This document shows positions 59,530 through 64,000 of a DNA stretch of 64,000 bases, piece by piece. The stretch spans positions 42,177,744 through 42,241,743 of the forward strand of contig JARCOQ010000002.1 in the NCBI GenBank assembly GCA_029207755.1, read 5' to 3'. Every line of letters starts with the position of its first letter. The stretch's first letter is position 1. The notes under the pieces are model-generated. The model was not told where the DNA came from. It was given only the letters and a program-made list of their open reading frames with translations, and did no database searches. This DNA is from Chamaea fasciata. Its lineage: Eukaryota > Chordata > Aves > Passeriformes > Sylviidae. The position numbers were made by a program, and so were the translations under genes.

Positions 59530-62500
59530 CTGGAAAGGAAAAGCAAAAGCAAAAGTGTGAAGCTAAGAACATAAACAAGAAGTCAGGAGAATGAAATGAC
59601 AGCAGTTGCTCCTTACCCAAGATACAATAAAACTTGAAAAGAAGGTGGTTTTTTTCCACTATTTATTTTCATTCCTAATATAGCCCATCACTGTGTGCAA
59701 GCCAAGACATTTTCCTAAACACAATCTCTTCATCAAGACATCATTCATGTCAAGCACTAGAAAAGGCTGTCCAGGGCAGTGGTGGATTCAGCATCCCTGG
59801 AGGTATTTAAAGGACCAGTAGATGTGGCACTCAGGGACATGGTTTAGTGGTGAAGTTGGTGGTGCTGAGTTAACAGTGGGACTTGATCTTAAAGGTCTTT
59901 TCCAGCCTCAATGATTGTATTATTCTCTTTCCATTTGAAAATAGTTCTCTGCTGAGCAGGATTTCTTGGACATATCAGCCCACCTGGAAAAGACACCTTT
60001 TCAAGAAGGTGATTCAGTATTTAAAATCCCAGATTCAAATCTACCACACCTGATGATGCACAGGCTAAGCCTGCAGCTGAACGGGTCTGACTTACAGCTT
60101 AAACACAGGTCCTCTGACCACATGAACAAAGATATGTCAGCCTTCTCCAAAACAGAGTTCCTTCTATGTTTTTTTACTGGATTTGGAAACATTCACTGCA
60201 TTTCTGGTATGGAAAGATCCATGGTGCCCCTCTAAGATGGTCTAGAAACTTGTTATGATGGCACAGTTTCTGCCAGGAGAACCTTACCCAGTCCAGAGAC
60301 AGAGCAGACAGGTGAGCAGTCTCCCTTTTGTTTGAAGATGGACAACCAATGCACAGATTAAAAAACGCAAAATTGCAAGATCTGCCCAAGATAAGAGCTG
60401 GGAAATAATGCATCTCTTGACTCCCCCTTCTCCAGTGTCTTTAATTACAAGCACACAGAAATGAAACCCAAACATAGGACCAAAGCTTCAGGGGGAGCAA
60501 AGGCATCTCAGAAGCAGAAGGAGAATATGAACAGAAAGTCTAAGAAACAGCAGTAGCACAACAGCTTAACTCTGCTCTGACAACTGCTTACACCAAATGC
60601 CAACTTTGGATTTCTTCCTATTTTGTTCTTGCCTTTGCTTGTACTGCAGTATTAGCAGCTCTGCACAGCAATCCAAGAATACAGTGGAGCAGAGAGGGGG
60701 GTGACTTACTGCTGTTGAGAAGTGGTGAATTACAGCAATAGAGATGCAGGCGTCACAAGAACCGCTACGGATTGGCACTGACAGGGCATCACAGACAAAT
60801 GCCTGGAAATGTTTTTCTCCACAAATATCCACCAGGTTTTTGCTGCGATCACAGCCAACCTAGAACAGAAAATGTTTCATTAGGCTTTTCGTGAGGGGAT
60901 AATTACAAGACTGGAATATGATTTTCATTTGATGCTTACAGTAATAGAGTCATCAGAGTCTCCTACTGAGGGAACACAATTTAAAATCAAAACAAGAGCA
61001 AGTGTGAGAAAATAGCCTTAAGAGGAGTACGCAGTTACCAGGTAGAAACAAAAAAAACCAACCCTGATGCTGACTTAAAACAAATATGAAAGACTGGATA
61101 TTATACAGCTCATTATAGCACCCTGGTTTTGAACCAGCTTAAGATGGACCAGGTTTCGACCTAACTTTTCTTCAAAATTCATTCAAGGTATCTTGAAATT
61201 AGCAAAATGAGAGGGGACCTAAGCTCAGTATTTTCTTTTCATGTCAACTGCCATTTGTAACTTGATGACGTTTGAAGTACCCAAACACTGAACTCACAAA
61301 AGCTGATCTACAAGTGTAAGCAATTATCCAGTGACTTTGGTGGCATCACTAAAGTATGGCATACAGCTTCACTCATCACCCAGGTTTTGTCATGTAAGTG
61401 TGAGGAACTGCTCAGATATCTTTCTCTTACCCCTTAGCATCACAATCCACAAAAAAATTTCAGCTCAACATAATTTTCCAAGGTTCTGTATAGTAGAGTG
61501 AAGTGACCCCTAGGACCATTTCAGAATACTTCACCTCATAAAACATTAGTATTTTTCCTCCTTTAAACTGAGCAGTCAGCCCAATACACCTGCCCAGTGT
61601 CCACATCAAAGGCAGTAAGACAAAACTTACCATCTTTGAAAAATCAGCATCTAGAAGTGTTTTTTACATGCTTGCATAAAAACAATAATTCTAAATTGAT
61701 GAAGACACTTTCTGAAAGAAATTGTGAGGCATGTGCCACCCTTGTTTTTATGTCTGCCATGCACACTGAATACTCAAACCAAAGCCTTGCTACCAGGTTG
61801 TGTATCAAACTATGTATGTATGAGAATAACAAATTTATTTGTTTGCAATTAACAGCAACAAGTAGATAGCAGAGAACAGGTTCAGAATCCTAAATAATTA
61901 TTGTTGACAGTGTTCATTGCATTTGACATCGAAAGAATACTAAACTGTCTTTGATGCAACAAGAATAGCAAACAACTTGCCCTGCTTAATCAACCCAGAA
62001 GAGACAACAGTACCACTAAAATTAAAAACCTCTTTTGCAATGATTAATGAAAATATATTTATTTTCCATCATAATTTTTCATTTTCTCTGTTCAAATCCT
62101 TCTATCTTTCAGCCTACTACCACAGTTTTGAAGAAAACCTGAATTCTCTTCCAGGAAAGCTTACCAGTGCTGCCTGCTACTAGGTCTCTGATTTTTGATC
62201 TGAAGTAAATGAAACAGTTGTGAAAATGCCAACCTAACAATACAAGATAATCCTCCACAAAAACTATGAATATGTACATATTATCCTGCCAATTAGCAAT
62301 AAACAGACCTGAAAAGATCAATCCTAACATTGCTTTCTTCAAACTCATTCCTTGGTCTCTCGAATTTATTAAAGCACTGAGTGAATTGCATTGTTGATGA
62401 ACAAAAATAGGAAACCCTTGTTTACTTGAATGCAAACAAATCCCCATTATTTTACACTGGCAGCCAAGTGAAGTGTCTTTAAATTACTCAGACAGCCTGC

Positions 62501-64000
62501 ATGTTAGTGATTGCACACCTCATTACCTGTACCTTTAACTACTTCTGCAATTAAGACATTGGCTGGCAGCACTTAATAATAAAACTCGAAGGACCAAATT
62601 CACTGCTGGCAGAAGGAGGAAGAAGAAAACTTGCAGCTTCCACTGATGGCAAGCTTTCCCAGAAAGAATTGCTTTGGCCCTCCATGTCTAGAGTGAAAAT
62701 GGGCTGGATAATGGAACACAATCCCCCATTCCCAAAATGATCTTGCAAAGGACTACAATGTATGTTGATGAAATCCAATGAACTAAGAATGAGAACAAAG
62801 GCATGACTGCCAGATTGCAAAGTCCTCATTTGCATCTAAATTATATCAAATATTATGAAGTCAGGTTTACTTGTATTGACATTCTTTCTAAAGCAAATGT
62901 ACATCCAAAGCAAAAGATGCTGTTTCACAGTGAAAATAGAGACCTTGAAACAGAACACTTCGAACACACAGCTACTCCAAAATAGGTATATTAGGGTAAA
63001 ACTTTATGTGGTTTTAAATGTAAACATGACAATAGGTGCTTTGCATATATGCATAAACGGTGAACACAGGGAGTCACCAGAGATGCCTGGTGCTGAAGCT
63101 AGGCAAATTTAGCATCCTTACTATAACTATATCTAGGTGATATTTCAATGCAATTATAATCACCACATTCCCACATTTTCTAATTTACAAGAGACATGCA
63201 TTTATTAAAAAACAAAATACATTCATTTCAGTCACTTAGAAAACAATAAGGTAACAAAAAGCAGGTAAGTTTAGATATGCAATATCAGCTTACAGCTGGT
63301 AAATTAGCCTATCTGTGGTTTTTATGAGTGCAGAAAACATTTACAGCAAGGGGCACAGATCCCAAATTCAACTTGTCCCAATTCCCTTACTAACTGATTT
63401 TTAAATTCTAAAGCATGCAGAAGCTTTGATGTGATGAAACTTCATCGACAGAAGAGTTTAAAGGACTGATTTAACTGAGAACAGGTTTTTCTCTCTCTAA
63501 TTAAATATATAATCAAAACATTTAAACAAATCTCAAAATATATCTGGAAAGCTTTAATTTTTGCCAGTTCATATCTCTATTTTTGATGATCAGATATTTA
63601 TTGTCTTTGCTGGCATCTCTTCTAGAAGAGTGGAGAAAGGCAGACAAATTACTATTAATCCAGCATCCAAACCCAAAACAACCTAGTACAGCTCTTGATG
63701 AGCCAAGCTGTATGTGTATGTTTTCAGGCTTTCTGTTTCTTATTATCTATGATTCTTCTCAATCATTTCTTATACCTTGGCTTTCCAAATCAAATTCCTT
63801 GCTCAAACTCCACAATTTCTCATATGTATCTCAAATAGCATGGCTGATTATTCAGCTGAGCCTACCTCAGCATGTCCACCTCTCAGCAAGTTGCTCCACA
63901 CCTCTCAATATTCCCATAAAGGAGGCTGGCTTCTCAGGCTTCTCAGATTTTTCTCCAGACATCTATTCCCACATCCCTACTTTTTTGGTAAGTACCTCCA
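58960..64000 (-). CDS. ALKBH8: ALKBH8, tRNA wobble-uridine methyltransferase/hydroxylase, last two coding exons (5' part outside window)
   Basis: Two minus-strand exons join in phase 0 to encode the C-terminal 239 residues. They match vertebrate ALKBH8: VGCDRS(K)[15 protein letters not shown], the [19 protein letters not shown] strand of the class I methyltransferase fold, then ERR...[22 protein letters not shown] and a tail with [18 protein letters not shown] and [17 protein letters not shown]...[15 protein letters not shown]. Known function: with TRMT112 the methyltransferase domain forms mcm5U at tRNA position 34, and the upstream AlkB domain hydroxylates it to mchm5U. The RRM, AlkB domain and SAM-binding motif I (DIGCGNGK) are encoded right of the window. 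The gene reads toward CWF19L2 on the same strand. Confidence 0.96.
59530..60709 (-). other. ALKBH8: ALKBH8 last intron
   Basis: 1,180 nt from GTAAGT at 60,709 to TTTCCAG at 59,530, phase 0. It contains a CR1 fragment at 59,760-59,930. Other open frames here have no recognised similarity. Confidence 0.9.
59760..59930 (+). mobile_element. CR1 3' fragment, sense strand
   Basis: GGCTGTCCAGGGCAGTGGTG, GATTCAGCATCCCTGGAGGT, ATTTAAAGGACCAGTAGATG, GGTTTAGTGGTG and ACTTGATCTTAAAGGTCTTT followed by TCCAGCCTCAATGATTGTAT follow the CR1 3' sense consensus to its end. Inserted antisense to ALKBH8. Confidence 0.88.
60710..60859 (-). CDS. ALKBH8: ALKBH8 penultimate coding exon (50 residues, methyltransferase core)
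   Basis: Acceptor TTCTAG|GTTGGC at 60,859 and donor ACAGCA|GTAAGT at 60,710. The 50 codons start [20 protein letters not shown] and end [16 protein letters not shown]. They supply the acidic residue after strand beta-2 (GCD) that contacts SAM ribose in this fold and the motif IV strand with the HH pair. Phase 0 at both ends. Confidence 0.97.
60860..64000 (-). other. ALKBH8: ALKBH8 intron, partial
   Basis: More than 3.1 kb upstream of the penultimate exon. I searched by eye for the preceding exon (DIGCGNGKYLG-type sequence) and did not find it, so it should lie beyond 64,000. AT-rich, no recognised repeat or RNA gene. A donor-like GTAAGT at about 61,630 has no convincing exon attached. Confidence 0.7.

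Noticed and set aside
61560..61660. Minus-strand stretch with a donor-like GTAAGT and a short LDL-receptor-like reading ([13 protein letters not shown])
   Set aside because: The 26-codon segment is closed by stops on both sides. No acceptor in the right phase was found, and it does not match the expected ALKBH8 exon before VGCDRS.
1..64000. CRISPR arrays, operons, prophage or other prokaryotic defence systems
   Set aside because: The window is clearly vertebrate nuclear DNA. No spaced direct repeats or bacterial gene organisation are present.
1..64000. tRNA, rRNA, snoRNA and miRNA genes
   Set aside because: No tRNA T-arm consensus, rRNA stretch or convincing box C/D or hairpin was recognised by eye. 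A covariance-model scan (Infernal/tRNAscan-SE) would decide; a significant hit would overturn this.

Overview
This is vertebrate nuclear DNA, most likely from a bird. The evidence is long AT-rich introns with GT-AG sites on the minus strand, a CpG-island promoter, several CR1 LINE 3' ends (the main avian LINE family) and LTR remnants of the type common in birds. I see nothing prokaryotic, plasmid or phage-like.

Two protein-coding genes were recognised, both on the minus strand. CWF19L2, a late-spliceosome/lariat-turnover factor, starts at a CpG island near 45,380 and runs leftward off the window. Twelve coding exons can be placed with matching splice sites and phases. They total 1,920 nt, or 640 codons. 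The exons for the C-terminal CwfJ domains lie beyond position 1. ALKBH8, the tRNA wobble-uridine methyltransferase/hydroxylase, enters from the right edge. Only its last two coding exons (60,710-60,859 and 58,960-59,529) are present, carrying the C-terminal half of the methyltransferase domain and the stop codon. The adjacent same-strand order matches what I know of human 11q22.3 (CWF19L2 next to ALKBH8).

Layout: 1-5,767, intron 12 of CWF19L2; 5,768-35,899, exons 12 to 2; 35,900-45,308, large intron 1; about 45,110-45,625, CpG-island promoter and exon 1, with a CR1 copy on each side; 45,634-about 46,930, CR1 plus an LTR-like segment; about 46,940-58,820, intergenic DNA with no supported gene; 58,820-64,000, the ALKBH8 3' end and intron. 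Intron 8 of CWF19L2 is the repeat-rich stretch. It holds two LTRs, both antisense to the host gene, one with clear LTR boundaries and a 4-bp flanking duplication.

The two genes share no visible pathway beyond RNA metabolism: one acts on spliced introns, the other on tRNA anticodons. I found no convincing undescribed system. The findings concern gene architecture, transposon insertions near the promoter and small tandem repeats. Exon coordinates come from reading splice junctions by eye and comparing with remembered family sequence. Repeat calls come from recognised sequence signatures, without a database search.
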